Shown here: piece by piece, positions 12,747-25,700 of the stretch
How the letters are laid out: each line of letters begins with the position of its first letter
Numbering within the stretch: the first letter of the stretch is position 1
Assembly: GCA_964036275.1 (NCBI GenBank)
Contig: OZ038438.1
Coordinates: 5,400,978-5,464,977, forward strand
Direction of reading: 5' to 3'
DNA: 64,000 nt
Origin: Litoditis marina
Lineage: Eukaryota; Nematoda; Chromadorea; Rhabditida; Rhabditidae
The notes under the pieces: generated by a model
Database searches by the model: none
Told to the model about the DNA's origin: nothing
The model's input: only the letters and a program-made list of their open reading frames with translations
Translations under genes and position numbers: made by a program

Positions 12747-15700
12747 ATGTACTGGGCACTCGCCTTGCTTGTTGTTGCGTCCGCGCAGACCATAAGTAAG
12801 TTTTCTAGACAAAGTCACGGAAGTCACGTGAAACGTGAAGATATCAGCAATTTGTTTACCTTATCTTAATTTTGAAAATTGTGATGTGTTCACACATTTC
12901 ACGTGGCTGACACTATGTACCAGTTTATTTCAACCTCTTCAATGTTTTTTATCTCTCACAAGCGGTCCAAAGAGTGCGGAATTTCATTCAAAGTGTGTTC
13001 TAACGGAATCACATGTAACAATCAGTCGTCCCAACACAAATGGGCTCATAAAGTTGAATGTGAAGAGTGATTGGATTCGAGAGGTTAAGTAGTATCTCGG
13101 AACGGGCGCGAATCAGGTCACCACCGCTTCTCTAATGCGCGCAGTTCGCGAAAACGGCCTCACTAACCGTTAGACGTTAGACGCGAAAACATTAGCTGTT
13201 CCGCATCACGGGATAGAAGTATGAACCAAAAACGGTACCCTTTTTTGTCTCACCACAAGTACTTGAAATAGTAAGAAATTCCGGAAACTACCCGTTTTCT
13301 CACGCTTTCTACGTGAGTTTTCCTGGAAAAAACGCAAACAATCCCATGATTGATAACCCAGAAGACTATATTTCTCATGGAATGGTTTCAGAATCGGTGC
13401 CTTCATGTCCTCTGGGGGAACAGACTGTGTTCCTTCTCCAGCACAATTCGACCGTCGGCAAACCTATTCGGACGATCCCCGCTGTGTCTATTAGCGACTG
13501 CTCGGACCATTGCTCCACATCTATTGTCAGTCTACAACTATCCTCAATGGGTTGAGATGAGAGAGAGAAAGGGAGAGAGAAAAAGAGAAAAGTTCAAAAA
13601 AGGAAGTCTACAACTATTCCCAATTACCTATAAGATGAGAGGGAAAGAGAGATAGAGACAAAAGGAGAGAGGTGGAGAAAAGAAAGAAAGAAGAAACACA
13701 ATATAGTTTTCTGTTCAGGACTGCCATGGAATCGAATTCTCTAGCGCCAACTGCAAGGTGTTCGGAGCCGGTGAGGAGAACCCCACACCCGGAACCAAGA
13801 CTCTCGTCAAGAGCTGTGTAAAGGTACGACAGATAACACAACATTGTTTCATTACTATTTTGATGCTAACGGTTTTGTATCAATGCTATATGACTATGAT
13901 GGGTATTCGACAACTTTTGATGTCCGAATTATACCTGTATAGGAAATTCAAACTAGAAAAACTGGAGCATTCCCACGGGAAGTAAACGAACACCAGTGAA
14001 TTATGAGTCCCATCTTCGCCCGTCATTGAATCCCGATGTGTTAACCTCTCCATGTTTTCAGAGCAACCGCGTCTGTTCATCGCCGTTCCACTTCGACGCC
14101 TTCCAGCAGAAGATTCTCGTTGGATTCGCTCGAGAAGTCGTTCCCGCTGATGATATCCAGGTCAGCTCAAGTTTTATCAAAACTTATATTTGGCGTGAAC
14201 CTGCAAATTTCTCCTAGCATTCTTTTTTCCATAATAATTGAATTGAACATCGACAAGGTATCTGATAAACTTGTTTGAAGATATAACTCATGAGTTTTTC
14301 TCACGAGATACAGTTACAAGCACGCTTCGTCACTACACAGCTACAAAGATGGTCAGAAAGCCCGTAGAGAGCACAGAAGACGAGATACGCAGAGATTTTC
14401 TACCCACGTGATCACTACTACATAAACATTATATAAAAAATTGATTTAACAAACGAAATATTCAATAATATTGTGTTTAGGTATGTATGTCTGCCTGTCT
14501 TAACTCTTTCGATACATTTGGCTTCGAATGCGAGTCCGTCATGTACTATCCGGTCGACAAGGAATGCATTCTCAATACCGAGGATAGACTCGACAGGTTA
14601 GAAAACCTATTCACGTTTCTATATTTTATTGTATTATATTGATTCAACTGAGAAATATATGTATCTTAAAATCCTTTTAAACAGCAGTTTTGATAAATAT
14701 CTGTCGTGGAAGTTATTACATCATTTATGAACTTTCCATTCATTTAATGAATCAATAGATTAAAATAGTGTCTGTAACAACTATATGTCTTTTTTGGGAA
14801 CAATTCTTTTGCAGACCTGACCTGTTCACAGATGAAGTGGATGATACCGTAATCTACATGGACAACAACTGCGCTGGATGTAAGTGCTTTTATGACTAGT
14901 TGTACCTTAAAACCACACATAGAGAGACTATTGTAAAGAAAATCTCGTTACACGCCATTTTTGCAAATGTCGACCAAAAGCAACGACATCAAACTACAGA
15001 CACGTGTTACGTAGTATAGGCTTTTGGCGATTTCTATATTTGTTTTTGAATGTAATCTAACTTTAGTTATTTATCGTTTCAAATTTCCAGCTCAATGCTA
15101 CGCTCCGTACATCACCCAATACATCGCGGTGGAGGGCAAGCAGCTGGAAAACGAACTGGATCGCATCATCAACGTGGACCTCGACTCCTGCCAGAGCCTC
15201 TGCACCCAACGACTGTCTCTCACCGTTAGTTCCGTACACCTTTTAACAAAAATAATATAGATTAGTATTATTAATTCAGGTTCACATATGAAACACGGTT
15301 TGTGCCGCTGCGTGCTGACTTTAGTGGGATCTCACTCGAAAGTAAAGTAGCAAAGATTATGGGGTTTCAGTTCTGTAGATTGGACGAGAATCCTTCATTT
15401 CAACACCAATTCAATTGAATATAAGCTTTTTTCAAATAACCTATTTTGCAGGCCAACGATTTCAACTGCAAGTCGTTCATGTACAACAACCAGTCGCGCA
15501 CGTGTATTCTGTCGGACGAGCGGTCGACCCCCCTCGGCAGGGGCTCCCTAGTGGCCACCCCCGGATTCACCTACTACGAGAAGAAGTGCTTCGCATGTGG
15601 GTATACTCGGAAATTGTGTTGCAACTATCATACAAAAACACCGATGCTTGGATAAACAAGATCACTTAATTGTTCATACCGGGCCACTTCTATAATTAAA

Positions 15701-18700
15701 ATCAGTTTCTGATCACAGGGTTTGCGGTTTTCCAAAAAAGGGTTGATTAGGTTGAATAGAGATAGTTCACTTAGGTCTACAAAACACTATTTCTTTTTTG
15801 GATCGTAGAACTAGTGTGGAAATAGAAATAGTACTCTCATAGTTTCACAGAGTCGGGCGACAGAGTTGGTTTTATTTTAACACAGATTTTGTACTTTGTA
15901 GTCCATAGTTCGGAAGATATGATTTCTCGATTTCAGCTCCCAACACGTGTAGAAACGTGCCGTCGTTCACGCGTGTTCCCCAGATGATTCTCGTCGGATT
16001 CGCCGCATTCGTCATGGAGAACGTGCCTTCCGTGACTATGTGCCTCGACCAGTGCACCAAGTGAGATTCCCACTTTTTATACACGTAAAACGTGAAAACA
16101 CAACAGAGTTCGTGACCGCGAAACACAGAATTGCGAAATCCGCCATGGCTGACATCACTTTTGCATGGTTCTTGCACATTTAAACCACTTTGTGTTGGTA
16201 TCTCACATTTATAAACTATTAAACAAAATGAAACAAAAGTTTTATAATGAAAGATATATAATGATTCGTGTTCAGCCCCCCTCCCGAGACCGGAGACGAC
16301 TTCGTCTGCAAGTCCGTCATGTACTACTACAACGAGCAGGAATGTATTCTGAACGCCGAGACCCGCGCCTCCAAACCCGACCTCTTCATCGCTGAGGGAG
16401 ACGAGTTCCTGGTTCGTTTCAAAACAACTACTAAAGTACTACGCTCTACAAATTGAGAGTGTTCGACTAGTTAACGTGTAACTGGCAATAGTTTCGACGT
16501 GTATTTGCTGTCACCTCATACTTGTACCCGTGTCAAGTTTTATGTATTTAATTGAGGAAACGAAAGATATTTTGATGAAGTTTCTGATTTCGTGAATTAT
16601 TTCCAGGTTGACTACTTCGACATCAGCTGCCACCTCGAGAAGGAGCACTGCCCCATCGGATCTCATCTGAAGGCGGTCCGCACGAAGAACGCCGCCCTCC
16701 CGGAGGGAGACGGAGAACTCCACGTTCTCAAGAGCACCGGAAAGGGAGTTCAGGAATGCATGAAGAAGTCAGTTTATACAAATGATTATAATACAATATA
16801 TCAGTGTCAATCGTGTGTTATTTCGCTTAAAATATGAAACAAACACATTATTTACGTGAGACAGGGAGAGGAAGAGAAAAAAATGGTTCACACTATTATT
16901 GTAGGTGCTTCGCCATGTCGCCTGAAAAGTGCCGCTCATTCAACTTCGACAAGAAGACCGGAACCTGCGACCTGATGTACTTGGACGGAAAGAGCACCCT
17001 GCACCCGGAAGTCAGAGCCGGAACCGACTTCTATGACATGCACTGTCTGGCCGGTGAGAACTATCATGATTGTACTGAAGTTGGGGGTAGTTTGAGATCA
17101 AATGTTCCATTTTCTCATTTGTTGAATTTCGAGGGGAAATGGAAAACCGTCTCAATTGCTGATGTGTTTGTACACAGAACCAATTGAAGTATACCGTAAA
17201 CCGTCGTCTTCTTGTTGACGAAGACCGAAAACTGGTTATTGCGTTGTGTAAGCGCATATACAGATACTAGTGCATGATCTCACATTTCGCAGTAATCTAA
17301 CTATATGTACGAAGTCGGCCACAAAAATTTTCGAGATCTCATTCTTTCTGATGCGTCATTTAACACATACGCAGAATTTTCTTAGTGGTCGCTCTTTTAA
17401 GTGAATAAAACAGTCGTGAAAACTATGAGAAAAATCTTGTGGCCGGCGCTCTGTACTGCGCGCGCACCCTGCATGCTCACCCGTAGTCGGCACCGTGCAG
17501 ACCGTTTGACCCTATGCATGTTAGCCCTGCCTTTAGTGGAAGCCGACTGCTCCGTGAACAAGGACGACGCCCTCTTCTCGCGCTACCTGCAGACGAAGCA
17601 GAGAGGAATCGCCTCCAAGAGCTACAAGACTGTCTCCCTCAACTCTTGTCTCGAAGTCTGCGCCGGAAATCCCACGTAAGTTTCAGATATATATATATTG
17701 TTGGTACTCGAATATTATTCACGTTTAGAAGTGTATGCGAAACGTGTACTCATAGTGTAGTACAATATGTGCTCTGATTCCCGTTCTAACATTAATTGAG
17801 TCAGAGCAAACGTGTGAAAATCCTCGGAAAATGTTAGCGTACAATGATACAAGATGAGAAACTTCCAGATGTGCTGGTATCAACTACAACCGTCGTCTCG
17901 GTCAGTGCGACTCCTTCGACGCCATCGACGGAGATTCTGAAGCCAACGAGCACGTCGACTTCTACATGAATCTGTGTGTGGTCAAGGAGAAGGACAACGG
18001 AGTTTCGGCGGCCGCCAACGTTCCCACGACCACCCACCGCATTTCCGGAACAGTCACCAACAAGGACACCCGCAGTCAGCTGAGCGCCTCCAAGAAGGTA
18101 CCTCGAAAAAATTAAAGCTCTAGTTGAAATAGTTACGGGTTAAAAGAGTATTTGAGAGAAAACTAACGAATGTGATACGTTTTGCCTTTACCCATGGTTT
18201 CTCTCTCACATCAACTGTATGCAGATAAACTTCTGATGTTCCGAAACCAAACGGAAATTGTAGTTATGATAATCCGCGTGAGAATATGATATAGTGTACA
18301 ACATGCAATGCTTTTAAACAATTCTTTTTTTATTTCATGCATATTCCGTTCAGGTGAAGCCCCATATCAAGGAGCAAGAGCACCGTCGTGCCCCCGAATC
18401 CACCGTACCTCTGGGCCCCCCTGTATCTGTCCCCGTTGAGGCTATTCAGACTATCTGCAACTATGAAGGAATCAAGGTATTCTACAGAAATCCAAACAAA
18501 CTAATTGAATATTGATGTCATTCATGCGCTCTTGAACTGAAAAAAAATATTTTCAAAGTTCAACCGAACCGGATCATACAGTCGTTGTTGTTTATAAAGG
18601 CTGAAATTCGTCAACGCGTCACGGTGCCTCACGTTCCGTAACTTGTTTCCGTTCCAGGTCCAAGTGAACAACGGCGAGCAGTTCAGCGGAGTGATGTTCG

Positions 18701-21700
18701 TGAAGAACAAGTACGACACGTGTCGCGTGGAGGTGGCCAACTCCGACTCGGCCACCCTCATTCTCGGTCTGCCCAAGGACTTTGGCATGAAGCCAATCAC
18801 CCTTGACGGAAACGACGACGAAGAAGAACAGGTGCGTTCACTAACTCATTGGGTGCAAAACGACAGTTTAAAGGGAAATAGGGTGTGTTTGTAATTTGAT
18901 CCCTTGCGATTCTGTAGTTGCAAGCAGATTTGTTAGCTTTCTACTGCTTGTCACGAGCAAAAATCGAATCTCAGCGCGATAAATCGCGGTACTCGTATGT
19001 TATACACCCGTAAACCGTGATGTCACTACCTTAGCTGGATCTCCACATGACGCAGCTGACGTACATAATTTCAGAAGAGCTCGGAAGAGAAGATTGAAAA
19101 GGCAGAGCTGTTCAGGGAGGGAGGAGAAATCGAGGAGTTCCGCCACAAACGCCAGATCGAGAGCCGCGATTGTGGACTCGTTGATCTGGTAGGTCAAATT
19201 GTACAACGAGAAACAACAGTTGTTGTATGTAGCATGCACCCGCGAGGTCCCAGATGAGAATATCTCACGCGATATTAGGAGGTTGGGAGCAGAGTAAAAC
19301 GACGAACACTAGAAAAACCAGTACTATTACTGCCTTATCTGTTCGTATGATCTTTGCGCAATGAACTGTGTATACTTATTACTATAACCTACTATGTTCC
19401 AGTTGAACGGAACCTACAAGACTACCGTAGTCATCCAGACGAACAACCTCGGCATTCCCGGTCTGGTTACCTCCATGGATCAGCTGTACGAAGTCGCCTG
19501 CGATTACTCCAGCATGCTGGGCGGAAAAGTGAAGGCCGGATACAACATGACTGTCACGTGAGTACACTCTCTTGAAGGACTAACACTCTGTTAAAGGACT
19601 GAGACCCTATCAAGGAAAACACCTGATATATTACGACACGATGTACACTAGGTTCTCGAATTCGTACAACTAGGCACCAACACAACAGTACATGTATAAC
19701 GTCGTTGTAAACCAGTCCAATATATACCTATACTACACAAGTATATATGAGAAAGGAGCTATTTAGCTAGTTCGAACCGCCGATTAGTAGCATACCGTCT
19801 CTCGATATTGCGCAAAACGAGCCTGGTTTCAGTGGTCCTGAAGCCAACCTGATTCAACCCCGTGGAAAGATTGAGCTCGGAAACCCAGTATTCATGCAAC
19901 TGCTGAGCGGAGATGGAGAACAACCAATTGTACAGGTAAATTACCAGATAATCATGGATAAGGTTCACCTTTATGTATTGTAAGCCGGCATTTAGGCGTT
20001 GTGGGTGAAAATGAGTATCAATATGTCAATACACATAAGTCTTCTTCATACTCGCAGTATACTAGCAGGCAGCTGAATAGTCACGTGAAGTTAGCACTCT
20101 AATGAGGAATCGTGTACTTTGTCATTGCACGTTTCTGAGTTCTGCTGTGTTTAATATGTTCCACGTGATTGTGGATTGGACTATCATATTCTCATCGATT
20201 TCAGGCGAAACTCGGCGACATTCTGGAGTTGCGTTGGGAGATCATGGCTATGGACGACGAGTTGGACTTCTTCGTCAAGAACTGTCACGCTGAGCCCGGC
20301 GTCGGAGCTAAGGCCGAAGAAAAACTGCAGCTGATCGATGGAGGGTACGCAACTCAACATTACATGGAATGCTCCAGATATCATCTAGAACTTGAATTCA
20401 TTTTCTAAGAACGTTTTCGGGATGGATTTGTTCATCTGCATAGAGAGAGCCACTTTCTCATAGTTAAAAACGTATGGATGAACTGTAAAAATATCACGTA
20501 ATAGGTGTCTTGGGTAGAGGAGAAACGTATCACCTTCGTTACTTTAAAATTTCTAATATTCTGGTTATATCTTTATATATCGATCTTTATTTTTATCTAT
20601 AAAAGAATATAATTGAAATATGGAGCATAAGTGGGTGCCAAATTCATAGATTTTGTTTCTCCCCGTAATCGAGCCTGCGAGCAAACGATTCGTAGCTGGG
20701 CGCTTATCACTGATCTACAAGAGTACATAACTGAGTAGGCTCGGAATCAAAGACTTGTCCGTACACAGTGGAAATTAAGATATACCGTACCCTCTCGTCT
20801 TTCTGTTGGCGACGACTATATACTTGATGTATTGCAGTTGTCCGACGCCGGCGGTCGCACAGAAGTTGATTCCGGGTCCTATTGAGGTGCAGTCCTCCTC
20901 GGTGAAGGTGGCCAGGATGCAGGCATTCCGATTCGACTCCAGCAGCTCCATCCGAATCACCTGCGAACTGGAAATATGCAAGGGAGACTGCACGCCGGTC
21001 AGTTCATTCCCCCGATTGTAAAGGGGAACAAAAGAGTCCCCATTCCACTACAACAAATTGACGAATAGATTTGCCAGGATATCTTATAATACCACGTCGC
21101 ATAGTGGGGCAATAGCTTGCCTTGTTTCAAGAAACCTGCTCAAGAGAAAATATCTCCCATAGTGAACGGCTGTCTTTGATACTTATTCACGTTCCGTGCT
21201 TTCCCCACTTACTGCTACTTATCTTGAATATATTTATATTGTCTAATCAACCTCGTGTTCTAGGTCGAGTGTGCTCTGACAGAGGGCCAGAAGCAGTCCT
21301 GGGGCAGAAAGAAGAGAGATCTCGACAACTCCATCACCGAATGTGAGCAGTAGCTTAGTCTTCATTATGGTACACTACTTAAGACATCAACTGTACAAAC
21401 TGAACTATAACACTAACTCAAATTCATAGAACAGTAACAATGGAAGGCACAGCCAACTAGAAGCTGGTAGCAATTTTCCCAAAAACGACTTAGGAAAGGC
21501 AACCTCATAGGAGCATGTGTTCATAGTTTGATGCCGCTGCATTGTGGTTGTCATTCTAAACCAGTAATGTGCAGACAGATCAAACTACAACTCCGGCATA
21601 AACTGTACATATTGTAAATTTATTTTCATCCAAACTAAGCATAAAATTTACTACTCAACTTTTTGCCTTAACAATTAATACCTTTTAGCATCAACAAAAT

Positions 21701-22287
21701 TCGTTGTATTCTACATATATATCTTAATTTTGAGTATTGTCTTTATTGTAACTGTGTGTTTCAGACGAGACGGCCCGCTACAAGATCCCTCGCTTCTCGC
21801 AGGCGACCACCTCGATTGTCATCGTGGACCCCCTTCAGTCGGTACAGGAACCAGTCGCCCTGGCTAGAGCCTCCTCCCTCGACATGATCAGACAGGAAGC
21901 CGAAGAGATCGCCATCCAGGTAAATACCCTCAGGCGCAACAACAAGAATAATACGACACGTGTCACAAATTGACGTCCAGAACTTCACGATCAACCAAAA
22001 CTAAAAATCTCGATGAAAGCTGAAAAACACAGTACTCGCCATCAGAAATGTCAAAGACAGAGATGAACACATAATTTCGGTTGCATCCAGTATAACCAAA
22101 ACCGTAAACTCAAAAAACTGAGTTGGTAACAGAACTGTGTTTAAGCCAGCTATTCCAGGTACCCGGCCAGATGTGTATGGGTAAATTGTCGCTGATTGGA
22201 GTGTTCGGAGTTTTGTTGGTGCTGACGCTCGTACAAGCCGTAGTGATGGTGCGATACGTCATGAAGCGTCGAGCAAAACAGATCTAG
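12747..22287 (+). CDS. noah-1: NOAH-1-like PAN/apple + ZP domain transmembrane protein (NompA family)
   Basis: This is an apical extracellular matrix protein of the NOAH/NompA family, which links epidermis and sensory organs to cuticle during morphogenesis and moulting. The 24 exons are 12747-12795, 13392-13525, 13719-13823, 14062-14160, 14481-14596, 14815-14879, 15091-15224, 15452-15596, 15937-16060, 16276-16411, 16607-16767, 16905-17053, 17537-17675, 17869-18097, 18354-18476, 18658-18831, 19075-19188, 19403-19557, 19833-19935, 20205-20344, 20838-20997, 21264-21342, 21765-21919, 22159-22287. They encode 1038 residues. A signal peptide (MYWALALLVVASA) is followed by about six cysteine-rich PAN modules (residues ~20-565) and a ZP domain (~630-920). 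A furin-type site RKKR lies at ~933-936, one membrane span at ~1004-1027, and the tail is short and basic. Exons are GC-richer than their introns. AATAAA signals lie at 22553 and 22599. NOAH-1 versus NOAH-2 rests on length and PAN count. Confidence 0.92.
13550..13690. repeat. Purine-rich GA tract in NOAH intron 2
   Basis: An almost pure A/G stretch (GAGAGAGAAAGGGAGAGAG and similar) fills much of the second intron. A C/T-rich tract of similar character lies about 1 kb upstream at 12565-12645, so the two are roughly complementary. Confidence 0.7.
20081..20170 (+). repeat. Interspersed repeat, copy 1 (NOAH intron)
   Basis: This ~90-bp block begins TCACGTGAAG and ends CCACGTGATT, so it has short inverted CACGTG ends. 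It matches 63580-63666 in inverse orientation, sharing for example CTAATGAGGAATCGTG and AGTTCTGCTGTGTT. It lies entirely in the NOAH intron between exons 19 and 20. Confidence 0.8.
20625..20725 (-). mobile_element. tRNA-derived SINE-like copy in NOAH intron 20
   Basis: Read on the minus strand, it has a tRNA-like head (CCAGCTACGAATCGTTTGCT, then a degenerate B-box GGCTCGATTACGG) and a tail ending ATGAATTTGGCA. The copy at 26311-26415 aligns over the whole length. T-arm pairing is poor, so it is not a working tRNA gene. Confidence 0.6.
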
Positions 22288-22727
22288 ATGCCGGTATCAC
22301 ACGTACAATGTGCCAACATTTAGTACATTCCTCTATCTCTCGCCTGACTATCTCATTTTTCTGTCCCAATTATTGTGTCTTTTTCCTCGTACGGTTATCG
22401 CTTAGCATTCCTGACATGATTCCTATTTTTGTCGTTTCCACGAACATTTTCATGTTCAGCTCCAAAGATTCTTCCACATCTTGAACTAGCACATTTCTGT
22501 TACATTCCTCTTACAGTATGTCTCACTCAAAGTTATATTAATAATGTTATTTAATAAATATTAGAATCAATCGTGAAAACAGACAGACGAAACGGTGAAA
22601 TAAAGCAAATATACCCGCCATAACTAGTATCAAATACAATCACGATAACTTGATCATTCTGATTAGGAGATGAAAAACAACCACATTTTGAAACACATGT
22701 AACTTTCGTTCAAAACGGAACTTGTTG
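22288..22727. other. Convergent 3' region between NOAH and GPAA1
   Basis: This is a shared downstream region of two convergent genes. It holds two AATAAA poly(A) signals for the NOAH homologue (22553-22558 and 22599-22604). I see nothing else in it. Confidence 0.6.
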
Positions 22728-25700
22728 CTACTCGGTTTTCTGCTTCTCTTCGGGCATAAGTAGTGCGGGGGTGGGGGTGGCAGCCAGGAGAAGCATCGAG
22801 TTCCAGACTGGCAAGGCAACCAGACACAGCAGAGGAAACAGCCAGGAGCCGAACAACAAATGATCACGCACCATACGCAACACTGCCGAGTTTATCTGGA
22901 AATAAGGCATTCCCGTGTCATACTAATATTGGGGAACATTGACACGAACATCTATTCCAAACAGTTGAATAGAGTAACCGTTGTGCTGTGAGGAGACTGA
23001 ACCCAACCAATCACGACTGAGGGGCGTGGCCTACTATATAAAGGAGAGCTAGAGGAGGAGAGGGACATTCGGGTCCGGGATGGACACTTCTACATACACG
23101 TCTACATCTTTTATGTAATATTTTCCTTCTATGTAATAAACCAATCTTACTCTTGTGTTCCTATATCATTCCCATGTCATGAGATGTCGTACATACATTC
23201 ATATACATGTTAACACGTAGGGAACACAAGGTAAGGTGTTCACAACAGGTAAAACATAGTAGAATAGGTTACATGATAACCATGAGTTGGGGAGTGTACC
23301 TGTCTCATAGATAGACGGGAATACACTTACCACAGTGCAGTAACCGACAAGCAACCCGAATCGCATTTTTAGCTTATTTGAAGTGAATAGCATGTCGATA
23401 TCGAAAGGGTAACAAAGAGTTTGAAAATGTGTTACAGTACACCAATAATGACATCATTACACTTATGTAATGAATATCAGTAGCATCGATCACACTCAAC
23501 AAGACAATATAATTTGCATTATTGTCGTTGAAAGTTCAACTGACCATATCGATTCCAACCGTAATATTTCTTCCCGTTTGGAGTAGAACTGGTTCCCCAT
23601 ATACCATGAAGATTACATAAATAGAGAGTGGATGGCACAGAATGGAAATTCCCGTACGAATCAGACACCGAGACCTAAAACAAGCGTAATTTTCAAAACC
23701 CTTTTTGTAAGAACCGTTTCAGCTCATAACCAAAACCAGAAATGAATCTGAGACTACTGAAACGGAAGAGTAAAGAAAGAATTTGACGGGAACAAACTGA
23801 AACCCACGGAGAAGCAGTCGACGATGTCAACTTGAGAATGAGTGGAACAGCAACCACCGCAGAAATGAACCCAAGTCCGAAATTCAGAAAAGAAATAATC
23901 GTGGATATCACAGCAACTTCAAGATACAACATGAAGCGTAGTGTTCCCAGAGAGCCACGCGAGCTGAAATTAGGGTTATTTAAGTCGAACTGGAAACTCC
24001 AACCGAAGTTTCCCAAAACTCGAAATTTTGAACTCGATTAACAACCCTAGTCGAAATGCAACGGGTAAGTCTGAGAGGATCACACTTCCACTGATGTTCA
24101 GAGGAACCCGTTTGAATACTATATTATCTTACATTGGAGTTGCGAGGCCCCAGGGTATAGCCATCACCCCAGTCAACCAAGTGATGCAGGATTTGGCGTC
24201 CACGGAGGATTTGAAATGCATAGAGGAGCCAATTAAGGTGACAGCCCCCAGTAGATGTAGAACCGGCAAGGATAGAGGTACATTGAACGAATCCATATCC
24301 ACCCATTCGCGATAGGCCTGAAGTCGAACAGAAATGGTACCATCGATGAAACAACTAGACAAATCATTCAAAAGCTTGGTTTTCACATCGACGAAAAAAC
24401 TCACAACCATCGATGAAACAACTGGACAAATCATTCAAAAGCTTGGTTTTCACATCGACGAAAAAACTCACAAACATGAAAAGCGGAAGGACGACGGCCA
24501 TCATGGGCATATAATAGGCAATTGAGAGGAAATTATCCTCTGTCGTCAGAATATACCTGGAAAGGAAATATGTACAAAAGAACCGAAAACAACCATAAAG
24601 ATAGGAAACATTAAGCCGCGATGTGTACGACCAAACTTATAGTACTGTAGTTATGCATGACATGAAATAAAAAAATAACTCATCGTATTATTACCATTCT
24701 ACACCTAAGTTCACATAAAGCATAACGTTATTCTTTTTCTAGTAAAAACTCACAAGAAATAACTTTGATGGAATCGCTCGAGAACGTTATTCATTGCCCT
24801 GGCGATAGCTTCCAATAAGCGGGTGGAATGAGCGAGAGGATAGTTGGAAGATGAGGGGATGGCTACGGTAAGACCCTGAACAGATTAAACTAATTGACTA
24901 GTAGATATTTGGAGAAATACATACTAGTCATAGTGCGTTTCAACCAGTAGTCAGCCATGCTGGCCTGAAAGCGCTCAAAGAAGCACGATTATGAGGACCA
25001 TTCCCAACGCTTCCGCGTCAGTTGTTGAACTGCCATACATTTTTCAATTGAAGTTTGAAGGACCAATGCGCTGGGATTGTTCCACATAGTGGTCCTGCTT
25101 TAACATGCAAGCGACTGTGTACCAGTTCTTTGCATCACCATTCGAAAAAGAAGAGAGCCTCAGGTTATTTTTGCTTTTCCGGTCAGAGTTGGATATTGGT
25201 CTATAGAAAGTCTGTGTGAAATAGATTACCTGAACACCATACTTTCCCATGACACTATGAGTACCCTCCAGTGAAGTAAACGCCTGTACGAACAATGCAC
25301 GAAGAGGAACGATAGCTGGCATTCCTCGCCGAATCTGCACGAATAGAAGGGAATCATTAAAAAGTGGGGCCAATCATTTCTTAGAGCGACCGGCTTTCAG
25401 TTCAAATACGTCAGTTGTCATTATTTTTACACACAAGTTGCCGGTCTTCCATAGTTTCATGACTATTTGGGCGGTGCAGCCGGAACGTTCAAAAAAAACT
25501 GATCAAGATGGGCACTTACGTCATTCCCGGCTTCGTAGGCTATAAGAAAAAGGTGATAAACGATAAGAAAATAATAACTGCAGCACTGTCAACTATTAAA
25601 CAAAACTTACTCTCTCGAATTCACCAATACCATAGATGGTTGACTGAAGCCCAAATTTTCCTTTACCAGCTATTCTGACAATAGAATTGAAGAGATCGAG

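Noticed and set aside
13555..13690. GA tract considered as coding part of the NOAH exon
   Set aside because: Exon 2 has a clean donor at 13526 and exon 3 joins in phase at 13719; the tract gives no PAN-like sequence.
25531..25550. Possible 20-base micro-exon in GPAA1 (acceptor TTTCTTATAG, donor GTAAGT)
   Set aside because: The flanking exons join in phase without it, and inclusion would shift the frame into an early break.
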